40,558 nucleotides of DNA from an uncultured bacterium (GTDB lineage Bacteria; Verrucomicrobiota; Kiritimatiellia; RFP12; UBA1067): NCBI GenBank assembly GCA_902763655.1, contig CACWSW010000044.1:1-40558 (forward strand). Direction: 5' to 3'. The notes under the pieces were generated by a model, which worked only from the letters and a program-made list of their open reading frames with translations, searched no databases and had not been told where the DNA came from. Made by a program: the position numbers and the translations under genes. Position 1 is the first letter of the stretch; each line of letters starts with the position of its first letter. Positions 8,893-16,322 of this stretch are shown piece by piece.

Positions 8893-9115
8893 CCGCCGCA
8901 TGGAAGGCGGCTTTCCCAGTTAGACCGCCGCCTGGAAGGCGGCTCCCCATTCGGGAGGGTCGCAATTTATTGCGACCGCAATTTCGGGCGCAACAAGTTG
9001 CGCCCCTCCCGTGGTAGGGCCGCCGTTCCATCGGCGGCCGCGCAGCAGCGCGGCCCTCCCGTGCGGTCGCAGTAAACTGCGACCCTCCCGCATGGGGAGC
9101 CGCCATCTTGGCGGC
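8893..9115. repeat. Array of nested palindromes between two convergent surface-protein genes
   Basis: Nearly the whole gap between two convergent stop codons folds on itself. Hairpins are: CCGCC/GGCGG 8893-8910; GCCGCC/GGCGGC 8927-8943; GGTCGCAAT-TT-ATTGCGACC 8958-8977; GGGCGCAAC-AA-GTTGCGCCC 8986-9005; GGCCGCCG-TTCCAT-CGGCGGCC 9018-9039; GCCGCGC/GCGCGGC 9037-9054; GGTCGCAGT-AA-ACTGCGACC 9065-9084; GCCGCCA-TCT-TGGCGGC 9099-9115. CCTCCCG spacers recur between them. The 40 bases at 8938-8977 are also the inverse complement of 9065-9104 with only three differences. Two of these are a compensating pair within the hairpin stem (A-T against G-C). It could act as a two-way terminator or be a REP-like element cluster. 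No transposase lies nearby. Confidence 0.9.
9013..9060. repeat. Copy A of the GGTAGGGC...TTCCAT...GGCCCT palindromic element
   Basis: This part of the array matches 24497-24542. Both begin GGTAGGGC, carry TTCCAT as the loop of the first hairpin, continue GCCGCG and close with GGCCCT. AGGGCCG near the start pairs with CGGCCCT near the end, giving a cloverleaf-like outer stem. Between the two copies, the stem pair at positions 9 and 24 changes from C-G to T-A, which keeps the pairing. Confidence 0.8.
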
Positions 9116-9136
9116 GCGGCCCTCCCAGGCGCCCGG

Positions 9137-12100
9137 TCAGCGGAAGATGACCTGGAAGCCAACGCCCTTGACCTGGATGGCGCCCGCGCCGGAGATGTGC
9201 CCGGGCAGGTTCGCCGCCGTATAGTGGCCGGAGAGCCGCCTTTCGCCGATCCAGCCCTCGGCGAACTTCTGCGTCATACCGGCGGGAATTTCGATCTTGC
9301 CGCTGTCCGCGAAGCGGATGACCGCGTGCTGCGGGTTGAACGTGTTCGCGGAGGTCAGCTTCAGCGTGCCGCACCCGGTCACATTCACGTTCGTGCCGTT
9401 GAGCCAGCTCGCGCCGTCGGTGAACGTGAGCGTGCCGTCGGAGACGGTGATGTCGCCGTACGACGCGAACGCGCGGCTCCTCAGCCGCTGCCAGCCGGAA
9501 CCGGACATCTCGATGGAGACGCGTCCCGAGAGGACGGACGTCAGGTTGGTGCTTGCGGTCGCGGCCTCGTTCAGGACGCCCTGCATGATCTCGAGGCAGC
9601 CGTCGCCCTCGATGGTCCCGGCGTTGTTCGACGAGTAGATGACCAGCCAGCGCTGGTGCGTGCCGTTCAGGCGCATCACGCCGTTCGCGGCGTTCATGTG
9701 CACGAGCGTGTCGTCGAAGGCGTCGTCCACGTGGAACTCGGCGACAAGCCCGGAATTGAGTCTGTACACCATCGCGGCCCTGTTCCCCGTGGTCTTGAAC
9801 ACGTGCTTTCCGTTGCTGCCGTTGACCTCGCGGTCCTTCCGAACCTGCACCATCGGCCCCTCGAACACGTAGGTGGCGTTGTGCGCCCCAAAGCCCGCGC
9901 CGCTGGTCATCGCATCCCTGTAGCCTTTCTCGAACACGACGGTCGCCGACACGCCCTCTCCGCTCAACGCCGTGGACGGCGTTTGCGTCACGACTTCCTT
10001 GAACACGTTCGTGGTGTTCGCTGCGGCGATGAAAAAGGTCGTAACGCCCGTCGCGCCGGCCATCTGCCCGCGTCCCTCCAGCGACACCGGCTTCCAGCAC
10101 GTCACGCCCTCGAAGCGCGTCACGCCCGTCTCGCACCAGCCGTCGTTGATGTTGCTGTTGTTGCGGTAGTCCCCGTAGCGGATCGTCAGCGGCTCGACGT
10201 CGCCCGGATTGCCGATCTGCCCCTTGAGGACGAGCGTGCCGCCTCCGGTGGTGTGCGTGATCGGACCCGACACGCGCGGATTCACCAGCTTGAGGACGCC
10301 GTTCGTCGAATAGTCCCACGCGAGGCCGCTCAGCTTCGTCCCCTTCAGCTCGATGCCGCACGTCGGGTCGCCGTCGATCCCGCCCGAGAACACGACCTCC
10401 GCGCCGTCCGCCGGCATCGTGATCGTCTGGCTGTCGCGGAGGAGGACGGGCGCGGCGACCTCGTAGCGCGGCATCGCGCCCAGTCCGGGATCGTCCACGC
10501 TCACGTTGCCGTACAGCTGGAGCGTGTCGTTGCCCGAAAGCGTGAACGCGGACACGCCGCCGAAGCCGAGCCCCAGGACGTTGCAGGTCGCCCCCGTGTC
10601 CAGGACGGCCGAAGCCGTCGCGGCCGTCGGCGAGGCGAAGATCGGCCGGCAGGTGGCCGTGGAGAAGTCCGGCGCGACGTCCCAGTTGCCCGCGGCCGAC
10701 GCGCTGGTCGAGGTCGCCCCGGTCCACGTCACGTCCGTCGGCGCGACGGACGGGCTCAACAGCACCTTCACGGAACCATACGGCAGCCAGGCGTTGTCGG
10801 CCGCCGCATAGACGCCGGGCGCGAGATACGCGCCGCCGACAGAGAGAGTCTTCACCGTGAGCGTGCGCCCGTCCGAACCCAGGTCAAGCACGGCCTCCGA
10901 TCCGAGAACCGGCTCGAAGCCACCCTGGTCGATGGCCGCGTCCGTCCCGGCGAACGTGAGGCAGCCGCGCACGTCGACCTTCCCGTAGATCGGCACCCCC
11001 GACGCCACGACGATGTTCGTGAACGCGCTCGGCGCCCCCGAGAAGAACACGCGGCCTCCGTTGACGGACAGCGACTCGGCGGACGACCCGCGCACCGAGA
11101 GCGTCCCGGCGCCTTCCTTCTCAACGGCCACGTTCGCGGTGCAGCGCGCGTTGAGCGTGGCGTTCACGTCCTGCGCGCCCAGCACGAGCGTGCCCGTGGC
11201 GGACGCGGTGTTCGTGACGATGCCGATGTTGGAACCCGTCCCCGTACTGGTGACGCTGTTCAGGTGCTGGCGCCGGCCGTACAGGTCCAGGCAGCAGTGG
11301 TGCTGGTTCTGGTTCGCGTTCCCCTCCGCGTAGCCCGCGTACCCGTTGTACTCCACCACCATGCCGCCGACGCCCGGCCCGTACGGCAGGACGTCGTCCG
11401 ACTCCGTGCGCAGCCACATGTTGCCCGTCAGGTGGATGTCGCCCGTGATCTCCCAGACGATGTTGTCCGAACGCATCAGCCTCCACGGACGGAAGTTCCA
11501 GCCGTTGCCCCACTGCGGAATGGCCCCCTCGTTGTGCAGCCGCACGTCGGTGCCGCGCATCCGCACCGTTCCGCCCAGCTGGCCGCTCATCTTGGCTTCG
11601 GCAAACTGCTTGCGCAGGCTGATCGGGTTGCCGTTGACGCCCTGGCAGATGATCTCGTGCCCCGTTTCGGGACTCAACGACGTGCCGTGGTCGCAGACGT
11701 TGTTGCGGAAGAGCACGCCGCCGTTGAAGAGGATGCGCGCCGGATAGGGGCTTTTGTTGTAGATGCAGGCGATGTCGGCATACGCGCCGGACTTGATCTC
11801 CAGAAAGTCGATCATGCCGGGCGCGTTCGTGGCGACGGAGCTTTCCACGAACAGCCACTCCGCCCAGAACGTGCCGAACACGTTGGCTCCGAAACCGGTG
11901 TCCTTCGTATAGTCCTCCACCACGAGCTTGGCGCGTCCGGTGGAGCCAGGCTCGCCCCCGGCGGTTCCGAGACGCACGCGCACGCGGGACGGTGCGGCCG
12001 CCCGGTCGCCGGGCGGGTCGATGCCGAGCGCCGTCCATTTCGCCGGCCCGTCCGAGTTCCTGTACGTGGTCGCGAACAGCGAATACCCCTTCACCGTGAC

Positions 12101-12379
12101 CGTCACGTCGTTCGCGTTCGTCGCGATGTAGAACTGCGGGTTGGTGTCGACGGAGGGCGTTCCGACGCCCGTCTGGTTCGCGCCCATGAAGCGCACGTAC
12201 GACCGCCCCTGCAGCGTGAAGTCGGCGAGGATCGACCCCACGTTCACGGGCGCGGTGTAGACGTTCGTCACGCCCGACCAGACGGTCGGCGACGTGATGA
12301 CCATCGACTCGTTCGTAACGACGCCGTATCCGGCCGCCGCCAAGGCCGCGCACACCATGCCAATCACGCGTTTCTTCAT
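9137..12379 (-). CDS. Large secreted beta-helix-like surface protein with Ile-Phe-Arg end
   Basis: This is a 1080-residue exported protein. The start at 12379 has AAAGGAG about eight bases upstream and gives a standard signal peptide (MKKRVIGMVCAALAAAGYG). The body is repetitive beta sequence rich in Gly, Thr, Asn and Val. It has passenger-type motifs such as KEGAGTLSVRGSSAESLSVN near residue 420 and repeated G-T-L-x-L strands towards the C-terminus. The protein ends SGAGAIQVKGVGFQVIFR at the stop, sharing the terminal Ile-Phe-Arg with its neighbours. No enzyme motif or membrane barrel is seen. It converges with the 1181-residue surface gene, the hairpin array filling the gap. Its own promoter lies just upstream, so it need not be co-transcribed with GH26. 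Surface adhesion or glycan binding is inferred. Confidence 0.85.
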   Translation of the reverse strand: MKKRVIGMVCAALAAAGYGVVTNESMVITSPTVWSGVTNVYTAPVNVGSILADFTLQGRSYVRFMGANQTGVGTPSVDTNPQFYIATNANDVTVTVKGYSLFATTYRNSDGPAKWTALGIDPPGDRAAAPSRVRVRLGTAGGEPGSTGRAKLVVEDYTKDTGFGANVFGTFWAEWLFVESSVATNAPGMIDFLEIKSGAYADIACIYNKSPYPARILFNGGVLFRNNVCDHGTSLSPETGHEIICQGVNGNPISLRKQFAEAKMSGQLGGTVRMRGTDVRLHNEGAIPQWGNGWNFRPWRLMRSDNIVWEITGDIHLTGNMWLRTESDDVLPYGPGVGGMVVEYNGYAGYAEGNANQNQHHCCLDLYGRRQHLNSVTSTGTGSNIGIVTNTASATGTLVLGAQDVNATLNARCTANVAVEKEGAGTLSVRGSSAESLSVNGGRVFFSGAPSAFTNIVVASGVPIYGKVDVRGCLTFAGTDAAIDQGGFEPVLGSEAVLDLGSDGRTLTVKTLSVGGAYLAPGVYAAADNAWLPYGSVKVLLSPSVAPTDVTWTGATSTSASAAGNWDVAPDFSTATCRPIFASPTAATASAVLDTGATCNVLGLGFGGVSAFTLSGNDTLQLYGNVSVDDPGLGAMPRYEVAAPVLLRDSQTITMPADGAEVVFSGGIDGDPTCGIELKGTKLSGLAWDYSTNGVLKLVNPRVSGPITHTTGGGTLVLKGQIGNPGDVEPLTIRYGDYRNNSNINDGWCETGVTRFEGVTCWKPVSLEGRGQMAGATGVTTFFIAAANTTNVFKEVVTQTPSTALSGEGVSATVVFEKGYRDAMTSGAGFGAHNATYVFEGPMVQVRKDREVNGSNGKHVFKTTGNRAAMVYRLNSGLVAEFHVDDAFDDTLVHMNAANGVMRLNGTHQRWLVIYSSNNAGTIEGDGCLEIMQGVLNEAATASTNLTSVLSGRVSIEMSGSGWQRLRSRAFASYGDITVSDGTLTFTDGASWLNGTNVNVTGCGTLKLTSANTFNPQHAVIRFADSGKIEIPAGMTQKFAEGWIGERRLSGHYTAANLPGHISGAGAIQVKGVGFQVIFR

Positions 12380-12425
12380 GCTGGATTCTCCTTTTCGATC
12401 ACATACATTGTCTTGTACGGCGCGT

Positions 12426-12434
12426 ATTATACCA
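12426..12434 (-). promoter_or_regulatory. Extended -10 promoter of the 1080-residue surface protein
   Basis: On the minus strand TGG-TATAAT (12434-12426) forms an extended -10 element. I see no convincing -35 box. Transcription would start near 12419, about 40 bases before the ATG. Confidence 0.45.
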
Positions 12435-12478
12435 AAACAAATCAACGCGTAGGACGGGAAATGCGTTTTTCTGGGCCG

Positions 12479-12595
12479 TCACCGGAAGATGAACAGCGTG
12501 CCCATCGGGATGTAGGTGAGCGCGAGCGACTTGGCGTCCGCCGAGAGGACGGCGTGCCAGCCGTTGGCGGGCAGGTCGACGAATATCCGTTTACA
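12479..12595 (-). pseudogene. Orphan C-terminal tail of a surface protein, in frame after the GH26 stop
   Basis: Directly after the GH26 TAA, 38 more codons stay open in the same frame to a TGA at 12481-12479. They read CKRIFVDLPANGWHAVLSAD then AKSLALTYIPMGTLFIFR. This matches the ends of the surface proteins here: compare GWIVRLDGDGKTLILEY with GWHAVLSADAKSLALTY, then the G-T-x-F-I-(F/L)-R close. There is no start codon or ribosome site. It may be the remnant of a surface gene lost or replaced by the operon upstream, or an extension of GH26 cut off by a nonsense change, or made by read-through of TAA. The frame match alone has a one-in-three chance of coincidence; the tail similarity does not look like chance. 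Confidence 0.65.
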
Positions 12596-13873
12596 TTACT
12601 TTTGCTGGTGTTTCCTGAAACCAGTCGTGGGTCCCGCCATCAGCACTTGCGGACGGCGCGCGAACGCGATCTCGTCCTGCTCGGACGCGGGCGTGTCGGG
12701 GACCGTGCCGTAGCAGCCGCCCCACGTGTCGACGAACGCGCACCGGACGCCCTCCGCCGTCAGGATGCCGTGGAGATGGACCCAGAAGTCGTCGCGCTTG
12801 TTCTTGCCGCCCGTCTCGGTGAGGGCGGCGACGTGACCGTGCGTCTTCGCGAAGTCGCTGATGAGCCGGAGCTTGCGCACCGTCTCGGCCTTGGCCTTCT
12901 CCACCTTCGCGTCGCTGTCGCAGCCGCGGGCGATGGAATAGTCGTCGAGGCCGACGACGTCCACGTACTTCTCGCCGGGGTAGTAGGCGAGGAACGTGTT
13001 GGCGGTATCGCCCTCCTTGCCGAAATCGTGCCAGGTGCGGTCCACCGTGTAGGCGAAGAGTATCTGCCCTTCGCCGCAGGCCGCGCGCAGGTAGTCTGCC
13101 GTCATGCGGCTGAACGCGCGGAACTCCGCCGGCTCGCACCAGGTGCGCCCCCACCAGAACCAGGCGCCGTCCATCTCGTGCCCGTAGCGCATGATGACGG
13201 GAATCTTCTCGCCCGTCTCCTCGTCGACGAGGCCGTTGAAGAAGTCGGCGATGTCCTTGAGAGAGGCCATGTACCACGCGCGCGGGTTCGGGAACGGCGG
13301 ACGGTAGTTTCGTCCCTCGATGCTCTCCGTGCCGCAGGGGCCGCCCGTGCCGTCGAGGATCTGGCGGATCACGTTGCGGTCGGCGCCGCTGGACTTGAAC
13401 CGATACGACGCCTGCCGGAAGCCGTTGGTGCAGTAGGGCTGGTCCATGTGCCAGCTGAACACCGTGATGCCGCCGTACTCGCGCCAGTGGCGCTTGATCG
13501 CGGCCGTGAGCGTGGCCCGGTTGGCGGCGTAGTACTGCGGCGAATGCCAGGTGCCGGCGACGGCGGCGAGGTCGGAATAGCCGATCGCGACGAGCCGACC
13601 GTCCGCATACTTCGAGTAGCCGCACGCGAGCGTGACCTTGTCGGTGGGCAGAGGCTCAAACCCCTTCTCCGTCTTCACGGCGTACCGCGCGTCGCCCTTC
13701 CGCTCCCAGGCGTTCATCCACGGATGCGTCCAGGCCCAGTAGTAGTTCGGCGAGTCCGCCACTTCCTTCAGACGCGCGAGCACGCGCTCGGCGTTCGACC
13801 CCAGCGCCGGCGCGGCCACGACCGGTAGAGCCGCAACCGCCAGCAGGAAAAGAAATATACGTTTATGTTTCAT
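12596..13873 (-). CDS. GH26 glycoside hydrolase (beta-mannanase family), secreted
   Basis: This 425-residue protein has a signal peptide (MKHKRIFLFLLAVAALPVVA) and sits in the periplasm or outside the cell. It carries the GH26 hallmarks. The acid/base glutamate is E233 in IPVIMRYGHEMDGAWFWWG. The nucleophile is E353 in ALTETGG. A substrate-cleft tryptophan pair is W106-type GTWH and VDTWGG. Family members cleave beta-1,4-mannan, and some cleave mixed beta-glucan or beta-1,3-xylan, so the exact substrate is open. Only five bases separate its ATG from the TAA of the metallophosphatase gene and no good ribosome site is visible, so translation is probably coupled. An in-frame surface-protein tail continues after its stop codon. 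Confidence 0.88.
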   Translation of the reverse strand: MKHKRIFLFLLAVAALPVVAAPALGSNAERVLARLKEVADSPNYYWAWTHPWMNAWERKGDARYAVKTEKGFEPLPTDKVTLACGYSKYADGRLVAIGYSDLAAVAGTWHSPQYYAANRATLTAAIKRHWREYGGITVFSWHMDQPYCTNGFRQASYRFKSSGADRNVIRQILDGTGGPCGTESIEGRNYRPPFPNPRAWYMASLKDIADFFNGLVDEETGEKIPVIMRYGHEMDGAWFWWGRTWCEPAEFRAFSRMTADYLRAACGEGQILFAYTVDRTWHDFGKEGDTANTFLAYYPGEKYVDVVGLDDYSIARGCDSDAKVEKAKAETVRKLRLISDFAKTHGHVAALTETGGKNKRDDFWVHLHGILTAEGVRCAFVDTWGGCYGTVPDTPASEQDEIAFARRPQVLMAGPTTGFRKHQQK

Positions 13874-13878
13874 GATCG

Positions 13879-14970
13879 TTAAAACCTGTTGTGGAAGACG
13901 CAGAGACGGTCGCAGGCCGGGCCGCCCGCCCCGACGCGGAAGATCTTGAACTCGCCGACGGACGGCTTGACGGCTACGATATCGAACAGCATGTTATTCG
14001 CGCGGCTGAACGACACCGTGCGCGCGCCCCACGGCTTGTTCGCGCGCCCCACGCCGCCGTACCCCTGGAAGATCGTCCAGTTCACGCCCCGCAGCTCCAT
14101 CTCGTTGTCGAAGTGGCTGTCGCCGCAGAAAAATCCCGCGAACGCATTCGGACGCTTCTTCACGAACGACTCGAGAGCGTCCATGAACTCCTTGCGGTGC
14201 TTGCACTCGAAGAGCGTCATGTTGGGATTCTTCCAGTGCCCGATCTCGCTGAACACGCAGTAGTGCCCGAACGCGGCGCCCGTCCAGCCCTCCGGCATCG
14301 TTTCCAGAGCCTTCTTGATGAAGTCGATCTGGGAGAGGGAGAAACCGTAGTAGCCGTCGTCGGACGTGTTGCAGAAGATGGCACGGAACTTCTTGCCGGG
14401 CACGTCGTAGTACCCCCAAGACTTGTTCTCGCCGAACACGAGCTTGAACCCGTGCTTCTCCGCCAGGCCGTTGAAGGTGTCGCCGAACAGCTCCGAGGAG
14501 ATGGGGCGCGGGGACTTCTTGTCGGCCGGGAACGAACCGTGGTCGTGGTTGCCGAGGCAGAAGAGCACGGGCTTGGCCGCATACCCTTCGTAGACGTGCC
14601 TGGTCACGGCCATGCGCTTCAGGGCGTCCTCCGGCGAGGGACGTCCGTTGTCGTAGTCGTGGTCGCCGCCGTCCACGAGGAAATCGCATCCTGCGCGGTC
14701 CGCCGTTGCCTGCGCGAAGAGCACGTGGTACCGTGAATTGGAGAAGTCCGGCTTCGGTGCGATTTCCAGCAGATGGGAATGGACGTCCGTCACGAACGTG
14801 AACGCCACCACCTCGTCCTTGCCCTTCCACGCGCGAAACCGCGCCACGGCCTCGTCGATCTTCTCCTCGGCCCACGGCGGCAGGTCGCCCTTCGCCTCCG
14901 CACCAAACGACCGCACCGCCGGCAGCGCCGCCGCCACCGACCCGAGCTTCAGGAATTCGCGTCTGTTCAT
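13879..14970 (-). CDS. Tat-exported calcineurin-like metallophosphoesterase
   Basis: This is a 363-residue protein starting MNRREFLKLGSVAAALPAVR, a twin-arginine signal that predicts export of the folded, metal-loaded enzyme. I prefer the ATG at 14970 to the one at 14979 because AGGA lies about eleven bases before it and the Tat motif then sits at the N-terminus. Metal ligands of the calcineurin-like fold are visible in order: DVHSH, VDGGDHDYDNG, CLGNHDHG, AFGHYCVF and CGDSHFDN. Substrates in this family range from nucleotides to phospho-sugars and phosphoproteins, and nothing here fixes one. It is the first gene of a tight two-gene operon with the GH26 glycosidase, which suggests a role in glycan degradation or scavenging of phosphate from its products. 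Confidence 0.85.
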   Translation of the reverse strand: MNRREFLKLGSVAAALPAVRSFGAEAKGDLPPWAEEKIDEAVARFRAWKGKDEVVAFTFVTDVHSHLLEIAPKPDFSNSRYHVLFAQATADRAGCDFLVDGGDHDYDNGRPSPEDALKRMAVTRHVYEGYAAKPVLFCLGNHDHGSFPADKKSPRPISSELFGDTFNGLAEKHGFKLVFGENKSWGYYDVPGKKFRAIFCNTSDDGYYGFSLSQIDFIKKALETMPEGWTGAAFGHYCVFSEIGHWKNPNMTLFECKHRKEFMDALESFVKKRPNAFAGFFCGDSHFDNEMELRGVNWTIFQGYGGVGRANKPWGARTVSFSRANNMLFDIVAVKPSVGEFKIFRVGAGGPACDRLCVFHNRF

Positions 14971-15026
14971 CGATACCATATCCTATCTTGAAATATGTCT
15001 CATTCCTCTTTTCAAGACTTGCCAAC

Positions 15027-15035
15027 ATCATACCA
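15027..15035 (-). promoter_or_regulatory. Extended -10 promoter of the phosphoesterase-GH26 operon
   Basis: On the minus strand TGG-TATGAT (15035-15027) is an extended -10 about 57 bases upstream of the chosen ATG. A -35 box is not clear. Confidence 0.35.
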
Positions 15036-15072
15036 TTTATGCCCCGCGTAGTCCATTCGCATTTTTCCGGCC

Positions 15073-15098
15073 GGGGGGCGCAATTCATTGCGGCCCCC
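15073..15098. repeat. Hairpin of the GGNCGCAAT family at the SWIM gene start
   Basis: Twelve bases (GGGGGGCGCAAT) pair with ATTGCGGCCCCC across a two-base loop, with a single G-G mismatch. The core GGGCGCAAT-NN-ATTGCG is that of the 9-2-9 hairpins at 8958, 8986 and 9065. It ends two bases before the SWIM ATG and so takes the place of the ribosome site; folding could limit translation. Confidence 0.7.
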
Positions 15099-15100
15099 AA

Positions 15101-15913
15101 ATGTCAAATCGCTTCGCGCTCGCGCGCACCGTCTGGTGGGCACGCAGGTGGATCGCCTCGCTGGAGGCGATGCGCCTGGGGCCGCGATTCGGGCGAGGGC
15201 GGCAATATGCCGTTGCGGGACAGGTGACCGAACTGGTGCTGGAAGGTCCGCACGTCGAAGCGACCGTCGTCGGCTCGCGCGAAGCCCCATACCGCCTCAC
15301 GCTAGACTTCACCACGCCAGACTCGGCGGCACGCGAACGGATCGCCGCCGCCATCGCCGCCGAACCGATGATGCTCGGCCGTCTCCTGACCGACGACCTG
15401 CCCACCGAGATCGAGTCCCTCTTCCGCACCGAAGGCATTCCCCTCTTCCCCCAAGCCGAACCGCTGGTATGGTCGCCGACCAAATCCGTCTACGACGTCA
15501 AGATGCACTGCTCCTGCCCGGACTGGGCACGTCCATGCAAGCACCTCGTCGCCGTCATGCTGCTGCTTGGAGAAGAGATCGCGCAGCGCCCCACCACCCT
15601 TCTCTCGCTGCGCGGCATAGAGGTGGAAGATCTGGTATTGAAGATTGAGGATTTGAGATTGAAGATTAAATCTTCCACCCCTCAATCTCCAATCCTCAAT
15701 CCTCAATCCTCAATCTTCAATCTTCAATCCTCAATCTTCAATCTTCAATCCTCAATCTCCAATCACCAATCCTCAATCCTCAAGCGTCTCGGTCCGATTC
15801 CTTTCTGGCGGGGAACGGTGCGGTGCGTGGACTCGCTTGCCCGCATCTACGGCCGTTGCCAGCCTGTCGCGGCGGATGCCTCGGCCGGCAAGTCCATCGA
15901 CTTGCGCGGCTAA
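15101..15913 (+). CDS. SWIM zinc-finger domain protein with repeat-derived linker
   Basis: This is a 270-residue cytoplasmic protein. The N-terminus (RTVWWARRWIASLE, then a GRGRQYAVAG stretch) is typical of bacterial SWIM proteins, which supports the ATG at 15101 although a hairpin replaces the ribosome site. The SWIM zinc ligands are C137, C139, C146 and H148 in HCSCPDWARPCKHL. SWIM domains are thought to bind DNA or protein and often sit beside an SNF2-type helicase; none is in this window. Residues 180-228 (KIEDLRLKIK..., then repeated QSSIFNL) are encoded by a heptamer DNA repeat inserted between the zinc finger and the conserved closing motif LGPIPFWRG. The frame is kept, so the protein may still work. 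The last 25 residues look unrelated to the family. Confidence 0.8.
   Translation: MSNRFALARTVWWARRWIASLEAMRLGPRFGRGRQYAVAGQVTELVLEGPHVEATVVGSREAPYRLTLDFTTPDSAARERIAAAIAAEPMMLGRLLTDDLPTEIESLFRTEGIPLFPQAEPLVWSPTKSVYDVKMHCSCPDWARPCKHLVAVMLLLGEEIAQRPTTLLSLRGIEVEDLVLKIEDLRLKIKSSTPQSPILNPQSSIFNLQSSIFNLQSSISNHQSSILKRLGPIPFWRGTVRCVDSLARIYGRCQPVAADASAGKSIDLRG
15637..15783. repeat. Heptamer repeat (CTCAATC variants) with inverted left arm, inside the SWIM gene
   Basis: About 15 head-to-tail seven-base units (CTCAATC, TTCAATC, TCCAATC) fill 15681-15783. Roughly four units in the opposite orientation (ATTGAAG, ATTGAGG, ATTTGAG) fill 15637-15667, giving a fold-back with a short centre. Three heptamers make 21 bases, so the protein repeats every seven residues. 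Gain or loss of one unit would shift the frame. Confidence 0.9.
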
Positions 15914-15936
15914 GGCAATATCCGTCCATTGATCCG

Positions 15937-16224
15937 TCACCACCAGTACCGAGGCGGGGGCGGAGGGGGAGGAGGTGGCGGCGGCGGCGTGTATCCCCAG
16001 ACCCGAGGCGGGGGTGGAGGAGGCGCATATCCCCAGTGTCGCCCACCATGGTAGTAGTGTCCCGAGCGATAGTGGCCCGGCGTGGGGCCACCCCAATGGC
16101 GGCCACCGTGATAATGGCCAATCCCACCGGCAGGGGCATGGGCAAATCCAGGAGCGGCAATGGCCGTACCGGCGAATGCGATTGCGCCCATGAGGGCCAG
16201 AATTGTCTTTGTCGTCTTGTTCAT
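15937..16224 (-). CDS. Small secreted His/Gly/Pro-rich protein
   Basis: This is a 95-residue protein with a signal peptide (MNKTTKTILALMGAIAFAGT, cleaved near AIA-APG) and a GAAGGTGA ribosome site. The mature part is low-complexity: HYHGGRHWGG-type repeats rich in His and Gly, then two proline runs (six, then twelve residues) and a closing RYWW. Histidine clusters suggest metal binding, and proline stretches suggest an extended cell-envelope spacer. I do not recognise a family. Similar short YXHGGRxW-rich proteins occur in many Gram-negative bacteria without known function. It stands alone, convergent with the SWIM gene. Confidence 0.7.
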   Translation of the reverse strand: MNKTTKTILALMGAIAFAGTAIAAPGFAHAPAGGIGHYHGGRHWGGPTPGHYRSGHYYHGGRHWGYAPPPPPPRVWGYTPPPPPPPPPPPPRYWW

Positions 16225-16322
16225 GATTCACCTTCACTTTCCTTTACGTGCAGGTCGCACATACGGGTAAGGAGATGACAACAAGCAAATCTGACGTCGT
16301 GATGAAATTATTTTTCGCTCGC

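Noticed and set aside
7301-8923. A 540-codon frame overlapping the plus-strand surface gene
   Set aside because: It is an out-of-frame Arg/His-rich shadow of the real frame.
5298-12379. T9SS C-terminal sorting domain on the surface proteins
   Set aside because: The ends lack the usual T9SS type A motifs, and the shared residues are confined to about ten at the terminus. A distant relation cannot be excluded without profile searches.
9011-13828. A 1605-codon open frame on the plus strand
   Set aside because: It lies antisense to the surface protein, the orphan tail and GH26. Its Arg/Ala/Val/His-rich translation has no domain, and it starts inside the hairpin array. It is a by-product of high GC at third positions on the other strand.
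15637-15783. CRISPR array
   Set aside because: The units are seven bases long and contiguous, with no unique spacers of 30 bases and no cas gene.
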